From Rhodospirillaceae bacterium (GTDB lineage Bacteria > Pseudomonadota > Alphaproteobacteria > Rhodospirillales > JABHCV01), in NCBI GenBank assembly GCA_014382375.1, contig JACNJU010000041.1:1-41395 (forward strand): a stretch of 41,395 nt of DNA. The letters run 5' to 3'. Under the pieces are notes generated by a model that was not told the origin of the DNA, made no database searches, and saw only the letters and a list, made by a program, of their open reading frames with translations. Within the stretch, counting starts at the first letter, position 1, and each line of letters begins with the position of its first letter. A program made the position numbers and the translations under genes. Of this stretch, positions 25,863 to 34,997 are shown piece after piece.

Positions 25863-28800
25863 TTAGACGGCTGTCTGACTTGTCTCAATCACAGAGCGAA
25901 TAGTGCTCAGGAGCTCGTCGTTGGATGTTTGAGATTTAACCAGTGCGGCGCTGATGCCTTTGGCAGTTTCGCGCGAAACGTCCCCTGCTGAAAAAACGAT
26001 TACCGGGATTGATGCCCTTCCTGGCTTGTTAAGTAGGGGCAGAAGTTCACCACCATCACCATCGGGCAGGGCGAGATCAAGGATGACAAGATCGAAGTTT
26101 TCCCGTTCAAGCAGGTCCCTGGCTTCTTTGACGCTCATTGCCGCGACCATATCTCCAGTGCCGTCAATCAGGGAGGATATGACCTTAATGATGCTCTCGT
26201 CGTCTTCCACATGTAAAATACGGGGTCTGATCCGTGAAGAATGCCGAAGTGCATCACCCACCCGTTTAATAAGTAGCTTCATATCAATCGGCTTTTGAAT
26301 CCAGTCAATGAGTCCGACAGCATCGCCGTTTAATTCCTGCTTTCCCTGGCCGGCTGTCGCCGAGACAACAATGATCGGCAAGTTTTGTGTTTTCGTGTCG
26401 TTTCTCAATTCCTGGATCAGGGAAACTCCATCCTGATCAGGCAAATTGAGATCAAGGGTCATGGCGTCAAAATTTTTCTGTTCAAGCATTTGTTTTGCCT
26501 GGGTTGCCGTTCTGGCGGTATGGGTTTTATAGCCTTCTTTTGCAAGCATCAATTCAAGCAGTGTTGCGATGTCGCTTTCGTCTTCACAGATCAGGATGCG
26601 ACGTTCCCCATAACCTTCAACGTCCGATTGCGTACCTTGATTTTCCAACTCGGGAAGATCGATGTAAAAGGTTGTCCCCTTGCCGGTTTCGGTGTCGAAA
26701 GAAATAGTCCCTTCATGACGTTCGATGATCGCCTTGGTGATGCTGAGGCCCAGGCCGGTTCCACCTTTCTGTCGGGTGTCAGAGGAGTCAGCCTGGGAAA
26801 ATTTATCAAAAATAGAATCCTTGAATTCTTCGGGAATACCCTGGCCGTAATCCTTCACAGCGATGCGAATGGTCTTGCCCAGGCGCTTAATCGAGAGCTC
26901 GACCTTCTCGCCGCCAGGCGAAAATTTTGCGGCATTTGACATGATGTTGGCCAGGGCCTGCATCAGGCGGTCCTTGTCACCCTGAACCAACACGTTTTCA
27001 TCACACTCCTGGACGGTAAATATGACGCCATGCTCGTCGCCATATCCCTTATTGGCTTCGATGGCTTCTTCAACCAGAGAGGTGATATCGGTTGGCTTCA
27101 TGTGGAAGTCCATCTTGCCGGCCTTGATTTTTTCCATATCAAGAATGTCGTTGATAAGCAGCACCAGTCGGTCAGAGTTGTTGTAGGCAATGTTCAACAT
27201 CGATTGCAGCTTTTCAGGCAGCTTGCCAACGGTACCGGACTTGATCAGTCCGAGAGCCCCCTTGATTGAAGTCAACGGCGTACGCAGTTCGTGACTGACA
27301 GTCGAGACGAACTCGTTTTTAGCCTTATCAAGCAAGGTTCGTTCGGTAATATCGTGAACAATGCCAAGCATCCGCACGGGCGTACCATCGTCATCCCGGT
27401 AAACCCTGCCCATTTCGTGGACAAAGCGAATGGTTCCGTCGGGTTGCACGACCCGGTGTTCGATATCGTAAAGGGCATCATTTTCAACGGCTTGATTAAC
27501 GGCGGATGTTACAAGGTCACGGTCATCGGGATGAACGCACTGGAGGAAATTTTCAGAGGTTGCCTCGTAGTTGTCACGCTCACGTCCAATAATATTGAAG
27601 ATTTCATCTGTCCAGGAACGGGTATCGTTTGTTATGTCCCAATCCCATGAGCCGACATGGGCGATTTGTTGCGAGCTTAAAAGGCGGTCGGTTGTTTCAT
27701 ACAGGGTATCTTCCGCCCTTTTGCGTTCGGTAATATCTGTGCGGATAGCGACATACTGGAAAGGCTTTCCCTGTTCGTTCAGGAAGGGAACAATAGTCGC
27801 CTTGATCCAGTAATATCCACCACCTTTTTTCAGGTTCTTTAATTCACCGTGCCAGATTTTGCCATTTGTTATGGATTGCCATAAATCCTTGTAAAATTCT
27901 GGCGAATGCTCATCGGATTTGACAATGCGGTGGTTTTCCCCCAACAACTCTGCGCGGGAATAACCACTGATTTCGCAAAACGCGTCGTTTGCGTAGGTAA
28001 TATCGCCCTTCACATCGGTGATGCTGACGATGGCGTGTTCATCAAGCGCCAGTTTTTGAAAATCCAGCTCGCGGGTACGTTCCCTTACCAGGGTTTCGGC
28101 GAATTCCCTGCGCCGCACAATCAGTTGTACGTAGAAACTGATCAGGGTCAGGATAAGCAGAACCACGGTTGCATTGAGCCAGGGAATCCAGGGTTGATCG
28201 ATTGGTAATACGCCGGTTTTCGGGGCAATGATCAGTCGCCACTGCCGACCACCAAACATGTGGGTTTGTTCGAAAAACTGTCCGTTGACCAGATCCGCCA
28301 TTTCTGGCCACTGCGCGTTATTGTCGATACCGATCAGGTGTAGAGGCTTGAGATTCTTCGTGTCGGAGACATCATAAAGGGCGACAATGAGCCCGCTTTG
28401 CCGGTCGGTTTTTAAAATCGAGGCATCCAAAAGATCGCCAATACGGAACACCCCAAGGGCGAAACCACTAACCGCGCTGCGTCTTTCATTGATGCTATGG
28501 GGTGGATCTCCTGCGTTATACATGGGCGCGAAAACAAGCACACCGGCTTGCTTGCTGGTTTCTTGAATCAGAGTGATTCGGGTGCTGGCGACAGTCATGC
28601 CAGTGTCGCGGGCTCGTTCCAGCGCCACCTTGCGAACCGGGTTGGAGGCGAGATCAAAACCCAACGCTTTTTGGTTGCCGATTAATGGTTCAACATAAAA
28701 GACAGGATAATATTCGGCACGTCTGGTCGCCGTGACCATACCGCCATCGCCAATTTGGCGAAAAGAGAAATCTTCAAACCCGTCCTGTTGCGCCGCTCGC

Positions 28801-29264
28801 TCGTATGTATTTCGGGCCATGCTTGAAACCCGCGGAATCCATTCGAGGGCTTGAACGCCAACGTAATCGGACATGGCTTTGGAGATGAACGTTCGAAACT
28901 GGCTACGCTTTACATTGTTGGACCCGGCGAAAAAGGCGACGATTGATGTCAGGGCGTCTTCGCTACGTCTTATTTGCCGTTCGAGGGATGTTGCCACCTG
29001 CAGACCCAGATATTCAAATTTTTCCTGAGCATGTAGCTGCTGCTCTTTAGCCGTCCAGTTAAAGACCAGCAGGGCACCGGTCAAGCCAATCAGAACGAGC
29101 AGGATTGTCGAAAAATTGGTTGAAAAATATGTTGTTCTGGATTGTTGAAATTTGGACAAATTGATCGACTTTTCAGGCCTTTTATCTATTAAGCATGATG
29201 CTTTCAGGCGGCAATCTTCCCCCTTTCTCCTTGCTGTTCGTATTAAATTGGAGTTGATGGGCAC
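25863..29264 (-). CDS. CHASE-PAS-PAS hybrid histidine kinase with two receiver domains
   Basis: This 1133-residue inner-membrane sensor has TM1 at 51-70, a periplasmic CHASE-type sensor region (about 100-330, with ALEWIPRVS) and TM2 near 361-385. Two PAS domains follow (about 410-520 and 530-650, each ending in a DITER PAC signature). The HisKA domain has H658 in SHELRTPL. The HATPase domain has N and G boxes (NIMSNAAKFS, DYGQGIPEEF, GGTGLGLSI). Two receivers have phospho-acceptors D938 (LDLNLPDQDG) and D1063 (LDLALPDGDG). There is no HPt or DNA-binding output domain and no adjacent response regulator, so phosphate must leave through a partner encoded elsewhere. The GTG start has no clear ribosome site, and a TTG near residue 36 is an alternative. 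Confidence 0.93.
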   Translation of the reverse strand: MPINSNLIRTARRKGEDCRLKASCLIDKRPEKSINLSKFQQSRTTYFSTNFSTILLVLIGLTGALLVFNWTAKEQQLHAQEKFEYLGLQVATSLERQIRRSEDALTSIVAFFAGSNNVKRSQFRTFISKAMSDYVGVQALEWIPRVSSMARNTYERAAQQDGFEDFSFRQIGDGGMVTATRRAEYYPVFYVEPLIGNQKALGFDLASNPVRKVALERARDTGMTVASTRITLIQETSKQAGVLVFAPMYNAGDPPHSINERRSAVSGFALGVFRIGDLLDASILKTDRQSGLIVALYDVSDTKNLKPLHLIGIDNNAQWPEMADLVNGQFFEQTHMFGGRQWRLIIAPKTGVLPIDQPWIPWLNATVVLLILTLISFYVQLIVRRREFAETLVRERTRELDFQKLALDEHAIVSITDVKGDITYANDAFCEISGYSRAELLGENHRIVKSDEHSPEFYKDLWQSITNGKIWHGELKNLKKGGGYYWIKATIVPFLNEQGKPFQYVAIRTDITERKRAEDTLYETTDRLLSSQQIAHVGSWDWDITNDTRSWTDEIFNIIGRERDNYEATSENFLQCVHPDDRDLVTSAVNQAVENDALYDIEHRVVQPDGTIRFVHEMGRVYRDDDGTPVRMLGIVHDITERTLLDKAKNEFVSTVSHELRTPLTSIKGALGLIKSGTVGKLPEKLQSMLNIAYNNSDRLVLLINDILDMEKIKAGKMDFHMKPTDITSLVEEAIEANKGYGDEHGVIFTVQECDENVLVQGDKDRLMQALANIMSNAAKFSPGGEKVELSIKRLGKTIRIAVKDYGQGIPEEFKDSIFDKFSQADSSDTRQKGGTGLGLSITKAIIERHEGTISFDTETGKGTTFYIDLPELENQGTQSDVEGYGERRILICEDESDIATLLELMLAKEGYKTHTARTATQAKQMLEQKNFDAMTLDLNLPDQDGVSLIQELRNDTKTQNLPIIVVSATAGQGKQELNGDAVGLIDWIQKPIDMKLLIKRVGDALRHSSRIRPRILHVEDDESIIKVISSLIDGTGDMVAAMSVKEARDLLERENFDLVILDLALPDGDGGELLPLLNKPGRASIPVIVFSAGDVSRETAKGISAALVKSQTSNDELLSTIRSVIETSQTAV

Positions 29265-29316
29265 GCGATCAAGTGCTTATTTGCGAATAGTGAAAGACAG
29301 GCTCTTGAGCCGAAAA

Positions 29317-30201
29317 TTAGCCGATATCGTCGGGCCAGCGGTTGTGTAACCAAAGCCACTGGGCGGGTTGCTCGCGGATCCAGCCTTCCAGAATATGATT
29401 GACTTCTGTTGTGATGGCCAGAATATCGGCGCTCTTGTCGTTTCCGGGTTTGATTTCAAGTGGCGGAAAACAGGTGACGCGGAAGCTCAAACCCTGCAAA
29501 CGCTCGACCCTGATTGGGATAACCGGGCAATCAAATTTGAGCGCTAATTGAGCCAGAGCGGGAGCGGTCATGGCATCATGGCCGAACAAGGGCACAGGGA
29601 TGCCGTCATTCATTTTCTGATCTACCAACATGCCAAGATGGCCCCCTTCCAACAAGGCTTTCAGAGCCATTTTGGCACCTTTCGATCCCTTCGGTATCAG
29701 GGTGCTATTTTTAAGGTGGCGCCTTTGAAACAATTTCTCGACGTAAGGATTGTTCGGCGAGCGGTAAATAAGATGTGGGGTCAGCCCCAGCTTCGCCACA
29801 CAAATGGCGGGGATCTCCCAATTTGCAAGATGGCCCGAAAAGAAAAGGCCGGGCTTGTTATCGTCCCTTAGCAAATCGAGGTATTGGGACCCGATCAGTT
29901 CGACATGGGCATTGTCTCCATCAACCCGAATTCGGTTTAGTAATGGGTATTCCATCACCGTGCGGCCAAGATTATCCCACATTTCAAGGACAAGATTTTC
30001 TGTTTCATCAGCCGTGATATGGGGGAAGGCGATGGCGAAATTTCGTCGCGCCCTCTTCGAGATGCTCATGGCCGGACCAATAGACCTGCCCAAAAAACCA
30101 CCCCACGCCGATGCCCATTTGATCGGAAGAAACTGAACCAGGGCGAAAAAAATCTGGGCTGCGAGGCCCTGCAGCGGATGGGACAGGTAGCGCTTAAGCA
30201 T
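29317..30201 (-). CDS. lpxL: Lipid A biosynthesis acyltransferase (LpxL/HtrB-like)
   Basis: The 294-residue member of the LABLAT acyltransferase family has an N-terminal membrane helix (about 10-27). The catalytic HX4E motif is HLANWE (H124, E129), and PLFGHDAMTAPALAQLAL and QWLWLHNRWP follow as usual. It adds a secondary acyl chain to Kdo2-lipid A precursor at the inner membrane. The ATG at 30201 overlaps the lpxK stop by 8 nt. Upstream starts would extend far into lpxK. Being last in the msbA-waaA-lpxK string supports a lipid A role. Whether it is LpxL or LpxM cannot be decided. Confidence 0.9.
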   Translation of the reverse strand: MLKRYLSHPLQGLAAQIFFALVQFLPIKWASAWGGFLGRSIGPAMSISKRARRNFAIAFPHITADETENLVLEMWDNLGRTVMEYPLLNRIRVDGDNAHVELIGSQYLDLLRDDNKPGLFFSGHLANWEIPAICVAKLGLTPHLIYRSPNNPYVEKLFQRRHLKNSTLIPKGSKGAKMALKALLEGGHLGMLVDQKMNDGIPVPLFGHDAMTAPALAQLALKFDCPVIPIRVERLQGLSFRVTCFPPLEIKPGNDKSADILAITTEVNHILEGWIREQPAQWLWLHNRWPDDIG

Positions 30202-31174
30202 TGCAGATTCCATTAAGCAAGGCATCAAGCGCACCCTCATCTGTCCATTCAAGGGAGACAGGGATAACCGTCACATCATCAATAAATGAAGCGGGTAGCC
30301 GCTGGGCATCTTTTTCGGTTGTTAGCAATTGGGCTCCGGCCTTCGTCGCAATTTGTCGCAAGGTATTGATATCGGCGTTGTTATAAGGGTGATGGTCGGG
30401 AAACGGAATGGTCGAAACGACGTTATGGCCCATCTGGGTTACGGTTTCGAAAAACTTCTCTGGCCGTCCAATACCGGTAAAGGCGACGACCGGTCCTGTT
30501 GGGGCGTCATCAGATAAAGCGTCTGCAATAAACCTTGCCCTGAGTGGAGAAAGTCCACAGCTTGAAGCAATATCCAGGGTGCCCGTTGTATCTTCGCCGA
30601 TCACAACGCAGGAATCGGCACGGGCCAACCCACTGGCGATGCTTTCGCGTAATGGCCCTGCCGGAATCATTTTGGCGTTGCCGAAGCCATAACCACCATC
30701 AATAACAATGACTGAAAAATTCTTATGGATATATGGATTTTGAAATCCGTCGTCCATGATGATCAAGTCGGCCCCGGCCCTCGCGGCAGCCTCGCATCCG
30801 CTCCTGCGCACCCTCGAAACCCAAGCAGGGGCATGGATTGACAGTAACAGCGGCTCGTCTCCGACGCTGGTATGATCATGGACATCAGGGTCGACCAGAA
30901 GTGGGCCTTTTTCACAGCCACCGTAGCCCCGTGACAGGAAGTGAACGGTTTTGCCTTTTGCAATCAACCGCTTGCCAAGGTCCAGGGCGACCGGGGTTTT
31001 TCCGGCACCTCCGGCTGTTAAATTACCGATGCAAAGGACTGGTACGGGAGATTTCCAGGGAATGGTCGTGGCCAGTTTTGCTTTTGTTGCAAAACCATAT
31101 ACCCAGCCTAGCGGGGACAGCAGTTGTGCCAGCACACCGCCTTTTCCATGCTGCCAAAAGCCGGGGGCCTGCAT
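30194..31174 (-). CDS. lpxK: Tetraacyldisaccharide 4'-kinase
   Basis: The 326-residue kinase phosphorylates the 4' position of the lipid A disaccharide. The P-loop is GNLTAGGAGKTP (G50-T60), followed by LSRGYGG and MDDGFQNP, the metal and substrate motifs of LpxK. The ATG at 31174 is supported by AAGGAG 12-17 nt upstream, inside the end of waaA, one base after whose stop it begins. The longer frame to 31225 is waaA sequence. It sits between waaA and an LpxL-like gene, so consecutive steps of Kdo2-lipid A assembly are co-transcribed. Confidence 0.96.
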   Translation of the reverse strand: MQAPGFWQHGKGGVLAQLLSPLGWVYGFATKAKLATTIPWKSPVPVLCIGNLTAGGAGKTPVALDLGKRLIAKGKTVHFLSRGYGGCEKGPLLVDPDVHDHTSVGDEPLLLSIHAPAWVSRVRRSGCEAAARAGADLIIMDDGFQNPYIHKNFSVIVIDGGYGFGNAKMIPAGPLRESIASGLARADSCVVIGEDTTGTLDIASSCGLSPLRARFIADALSDDAPTGPVVAFTGIGRPEKFFETVTQMGHNVVSTIPFPDHHPYNNADINTLRQIATKAGAQLLTTEKDAQRLPASFIDDVTVIPVSLEWTDEGALDALLNGICNA

Positions 31175-31175
31175 G

Positions 31176-32444
31176 TTAATTTTTCTCCTTAAGGTAGGGG
31201 CTGAGTTGTTCCATAACCGCATCAAGCACCCCAGCTTCGTTATCGGCGACCCGGGCTGCTGCTTGTCCCAATCTCAAGCATTCGTCAGGATGTTCCAGCA
31301 AGTGATCGATGGCATCTCTCAATCCTGCTTCATCGACGATTTCCAGGCCGGCCTTATTTTTTATAAAGGTATCGGTAATTTCAGCAAAGTTGGTCATGTT
31401 CGGACCAAAAACGATGGTACAGCCGAGACGGGCGGCTTCCAGGGGGTTTTGTCCACCCGAGGCGACCAGAGATTTGCCGATGAAAACAATAGGCGTCAGA
31501 CGATAAAATAATCCCAATTCGCCCATGGTGTCAGCGAGATAAATGTCTGTGTCGGCTGTGATTATCTCGCCGGCCGAACGAAGCGCGGTATTCAATCCCA
31601 TAGCCTGCAAACCTGCAGCGATTTCGATCCCGCGCCCAGGATGGCGCGGCACAATAATGCTCAGCAGGCCGGGGTGTTTTTCTTTCAGGGAAAGATGGAT
31701 TTTGCCAACGATTTCTTCCTCCCCCTTGTGAGTGCTCGATGCCAACCAGCAAGGGCGTCCGTCGATCTGGGCGGTAAAAATATCAATGGCAAGCGCGTCA
31801 GCGGGAAGGGGCGGGGCGGCAAATTTCAGGTTGCCGACGGATTTGGCATGTTCGGCACCAAGATCACTAAGTCGGGCGGCGTCTATATTTGTTTGTCCCA
31901 GACACAGTGAAAAAGCGCCCAGAAGCTTCTTGATCAATCCCGGGAAACGCCGCCAATTGGAGTAGGATTTATTGGACACCCGGCCATTCAACAGAACCAT
32001 CGGCAGGTTTTTTGCGGCAGAACGGATGATCAGGTTCGGCCAGAATTCAGATTCCGCCCACAACACAAGATCAGGACTCCAGTGGTTCAGGAACCGCGCG
32101 ACGTAAGCGGCCCGGTCGACCGGCACAAACTGGTGAATTGCCCCTTTTGGCAGGCGTTCCGCCATCAGTGCCGCCGAGGTCACCGTGCCGGTAGTCAGCA
32201 GAATATTCCAGTCAGAAAATTCAGCCTGCAAGCGTTCTATCAAGGGTAACAGAGACAATGATTCTCCAACGCTGGCGGCATGAACCCAGACCAGTTTTCC
32301 TTCAGGTCGTAGCACTCCTGCAATTCCCAGACGTTCATTAAACCGGACCCTGTCTTCCTTGCCACTGGCCAGTCGCCTTGACAGGTAAAAACGGATCAGC
32401 GGATGAGTAAGGGTGGTAATGCTCCGGTAAAGAAAAAACATCAT
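31176..32444 (-). CDS. waaA: Kdo transferase WaaA
   Basis: The 422-residue GT30 glycosyltransferase moves 3-deoxy-D-manno-octulosonic acid from CMP-Kdo to lipid IVA. It has an N-terminal membrane anchor (MMFFLYRSITTLTHPLIRFY). The family segments LVWVHAASVGESLSLLPLI, LLTTGTVTSAALM, WAESEFWPNLI and SLVASGGQNPLEAARLG are present. The ATG overlaps the stop of the upstream DUF374 gene as ATGA. Whether it adds one or two Kdo residues cannot be told. Confidence 0.96.
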   Translation of the reverse strand: MMFFLYRSITTLTHPLIRFYLSRRLASGKEDRVRFNERLGIAGVLRPEGKLVWVHAASVGESLSLLPLIERLQAEFSDWNILLTTGTVTSAALMAERLPKGAIHQFVPVDRAAYVARFLNHWSPDLVLWAESEFWPNLIIRSAAKNLPMVLLNGRVSNKSYSNWRRFPGLIKKLLGAFSLCLGQTNIDAARLSDLGAEHAKSVGNLKFAAPPLPADALAIDIFTAQIDGRPCWLASSTHKGEEEIVGKIHLSLKEKHPGLLSIIVPRHPGRGIEIAAGLQAMGLNTALRSAGEIITADTDIYLADTMGELGLFYRLTPIVFIGKSLVASGGQNPLEAARLGCTIVFGPNMTNFAEITDTFIKNKAGLEIVDEAGLRDAIDHLLEHPDECLRLGQAAARVADNEAGVLDAVMEQLSPYLKEKN

Positions 32445-33157
32445 GGCACCATCTCCCTTGTTGATGGGGCTGGCTCAATGACGTGAAGGCCGCACAAACG
32501 ATCAGCTTCGGCGGAAACCGCGTTGAGGCTGTCTTCGACTTCCTTGCGGGATTTTTCCAGTTCTGTTTTGTCTGCGGTGTGGGGAACGTGGATCGGTTCA
32601 CCCCAGACAAAAACGCCACGGCCAAAGGGAAGGGCGGCAACAAAACGATCCCAGGAGCCAAAGATTTTGGAGCGGGTGGAGGCATAGCTGACCGGAATAA
32701 TCGGAATGTTGGCTAACCTGGCAATCGTGATCATGCCTTCCTGGGCACGCATGCGTGGCCCGCGTGGACCGTCAGGAGTTATACCGACATACTCACCGGT
32801 CTTGACTGTTTTAACCATGTTGCGCAACGCCGCAGCGCCGCCCTTGGATGTCGAGCCAACGATGGTCTTGATGCCGAAGTGTGCAATGGTATCGGAAATG
32901 ATGCGCCCGTCGCGGTGCATGGAAATCATAATGTGGATCGGTTTGTTCTTGTTCCAGCAATGCGTCAACATCATCAGGCGTCCATGCCAAAAACAGAGGA
33001 GAAACATTTTGTTCTCATCCCAATAGCGCCTGGGAATATCCCCGCCGACGACACGCCAACGGGTTGTCAGGTACACAAATCGAATATAAGCGGCAGCCAG
33101 AATACACAGGCAGTTATGTACCACCTGGGAGCGCAGGATTCGTTTATCCAGCCTCAC
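32441..33157 (-). CDS. DUF374 lysophospholipid-acyltransferase-like protein
   Basis: The 238-residue protein has an N-terminal hydrophobic stretch and then FLLCFWHGRLMM. Next come GSTSKGGAAALRNMV and GITPDGPRGPRMRAQEG, which define the DUF374 group related to PlsC acyltransferases. The family is fixed in alphaproteobacterial lipid A clusters, so a role in lipid A or phospholipid acylation is likely but not shown by sequence. The GTG at 33157 is chosen because it overlaps the msbA stop (GTGA) and gives the usual family length. The frame open to 33253 is msbA sequence. Confidence 0.88.
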   Translation of the reverse strand: MRLDKRILRSQVVHNCLCILAAAYIRFVYLTTRWRVVGGDIPRRYWDENKMFLLCFWHGRLMMLTHCWNKNKPIHIMISMHRDGRIISDTIAHFGIKTIVGSTSKGGAAALRNMVKTVKTGEYVGITPDGPRGPRMRAQEGMITIARLANIPIIPVSYASTRSKIFGSWDRFVAALPFGRGVFVWGEPIHVPHTADKTELEKSRKEVEDSLNAVSAEADRLCGLHVIEPAPSTREMVP

Positions 33158-34941
33158 GGGACTACCGTGCCTTCGCCTGCGAATTGCAAGGCGTATAGTT
33201 TGGCATAGGGGCCACCTTCTTCGAGCAAGGCGGCGTGGTTCCCTGATTGGCAAATGCGACCGTTCTCGATGACATAGATGACATCGGCGTCAACGACAGT
33301 CGAAAGTCTGTGGGCGATGACCAGGGTGGTGCGTCCGCTCATCAGTTGATCAAGGGCCTTTTGCACTTGCCGTTCGGATTCCGTATCAAGCGCCGATGTG
33401 GCTTCATCGAGAAGCAGAATCGGCGCATTTTTCAGCATTGCCCGGGCAATCGCCAGTCGTTGGCGCTGGCCACCGGATAGTTTAATACCCTGTTCACCGA
33501 CCTGGGTGTCGTAGCCGTGGGGAAGGTCAATGATAAAGTCATGGGCGGCGGCATTGCGGGCCGCCTCCTCGATTTCCTGATCACTGGCCCCGGCTCGCCC
33601 ATAAGCAATATTGGCCCGCACCGTGTCATCAAAAAGGGTTATTTCCTGGCTAACCAGGGCGATATTTTCGTGCAGCGAAGACATTGTCACGTCGCGCACA
33701 TCAATGCCGTCGATGCTGACCGAGCCTTCATTGATGTCATAAAAACGCGGAATGAGGTTGAGGATCGTCGATTTCCCCGCCCCCGATGGTCCAACCAGGG
33801 CCACCCGCTTTCCGGCTGGAACATGTAGATTTACGCCGGAAAGTGCCGGAACGTCGGGGATATAGGAAAAATTGACATCCGTGAGTGCGATCTTTCCCTG
33901 AATGTCGCTTAAAGGGCGGGCATCGGGTTTGTCGAGAATTTCGGGTTCTGTATCAAGGACAGTAAACAGGCGTTGGGCACCGGCCAGCCCCTCCTGCATG
34001 TTGGCATTTAGATTGGCCAGCCGTTTCATGGGCTCATAAGCCATCAGCAAGGCGGTGATGAACGAGAAGAAGGCACCCGGGGAATTAACCCCGTCGATGA
34101 CCTGCTGGCCACCATAAATGATAACGACGGCGACGGCGACGCCGCCGAGGGATTCCATGATTGGACTGGCCAGAGCGCGAATACGGGCGGATTTAAAACT
34201 TAAAGAGAATAGTTTTGTGATGATTTCGTCCATGCGGCCTTTCTCGTAGGCTTCCATCCCGTAAGCCTTGACCACGCGAATGCCCTGGAAGGTTTGCTCA
34301 AGCAGGGTCATGAACAAACCAGTTTCAACCTGGGTGTTGGCAGTGACCTTGCGGATGCGTTTGCCGAGTTTTGATATCGGCAGGATGGCGATGGGAAAGA
34401 CGAAGATGGCGATGAAGGCGAGTTGCCAGTTCTGGTAAAACATCACGACGACGAGGGCAATCAGGCTCATCAGATCCTTGCCCAAACTGGTCAGAACATT
34501 GGAGACGATGGACCGCATTTGCCCGATATCGACGGTAAAGCGCGAAATCAGCGTACCCGTCGGATTGGAATGAAAAAAACCCAGGTCCATGCGTTCAAGG
34601 TGCGCGAACAGTCGGCTTTGTGCATCGGCGATAATTTTCAGCCCGACCCGGCTCATCAAGGCAGCCTGTGCATAATTGGCGACCCCTTTGATGGCGAAAG
34701 TGACAAACACTGCCATACCGACAAGCCATAAAGTGTCTTTGTCCTTGGCAATAAACACATCATCGACGATGGGTTCCATCAACCACGCGGATATGCCGGT
34801 GGCCGCCGAAACAACGATCATGAAAAATACCGCAGAAGAAATCCAACCCAGATAAGGCCGGATATATTCGCTCGCCAGCCTGCGCATCAGGCTGGCCGTT
34901 GATTGGTGTTGATATTCCTTCGTTAAGGAGCGGTCGTCCAC
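33154..34941 (-). CDS. msbA: Lipid A export ABC transporter MsbA-like (permease-ATPase)
   Basis: The 595-residue half-transporter has six predicted membrane helices in the first ~320 residues. The nucleotide-binding domain has Walker A GPSGAGKS (near 382), signature LSGGQRQR (near 487) and Walker B LLLDEATSALD. It acts as a homodimer to flip lipid A across the inner membrane. Its place directly before the DUF374-waaA-lpxK genes supports lipid A over a drug as substrate. The start is GTG, with GGGGAAA about nine bases upstream. A 56-nt gap separates it from pmbA. Confidence 0.92.
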   Translation of the reverse strand: MDDRSLTKEYQHQSTASLMRRLASEYIRPYLGWISSAVFFMIVVSAATGISAWLMEPIVDDVFIAKDKDTLWLVGMAVFVTFAIKGVANYAQAALMSRVGLKIIADAQSRLFAHLERMDLGFFHSNPTGTLISRFTVDIGQMRSIVSNVLTSLGKDLMSLIALVVVMFYQNWQLAFIAIFVFPIAILPISKLGKRIRKVTANTQVETGLFMTLLEQTFQGIRVVKAYGMEAYEKGRMDEIITKLFSLSFKSARIRALASPIMESLGGVAVAVVIIYGGQQVIDGVNSPGAFFSFITALLMAYEPMKRLANLNANMQEGLAGAQRLFTVLDTEPEILDKPDARPLSDIQGKIALTDVNFSYIPDVPALSGVNLHVPAGKRVALVGPSGAGKSTILNLIPRFYDINEGSVSIDGIDVRDVTMSSLHENIALVSQEITLFDDTVRANIAYGRAGASDQEIEEAARNAAAHDFIIDLPHGYDTQVGEQGIKLSGGQRQRLAIARAMLKNAPILLLDEATSALDTESERQVQKALDQLMSGRTTLVIAHRLSTVVDADVIYVIENGRICQSGNHAALLEEGGPYAKLYALQFAGEGTVVP

Positions 34942-34997
34942 GGCTGTAATTTCCCCGTTAAATACTGCCGGACATTAACATGCCAAGGCGCTGGTAA

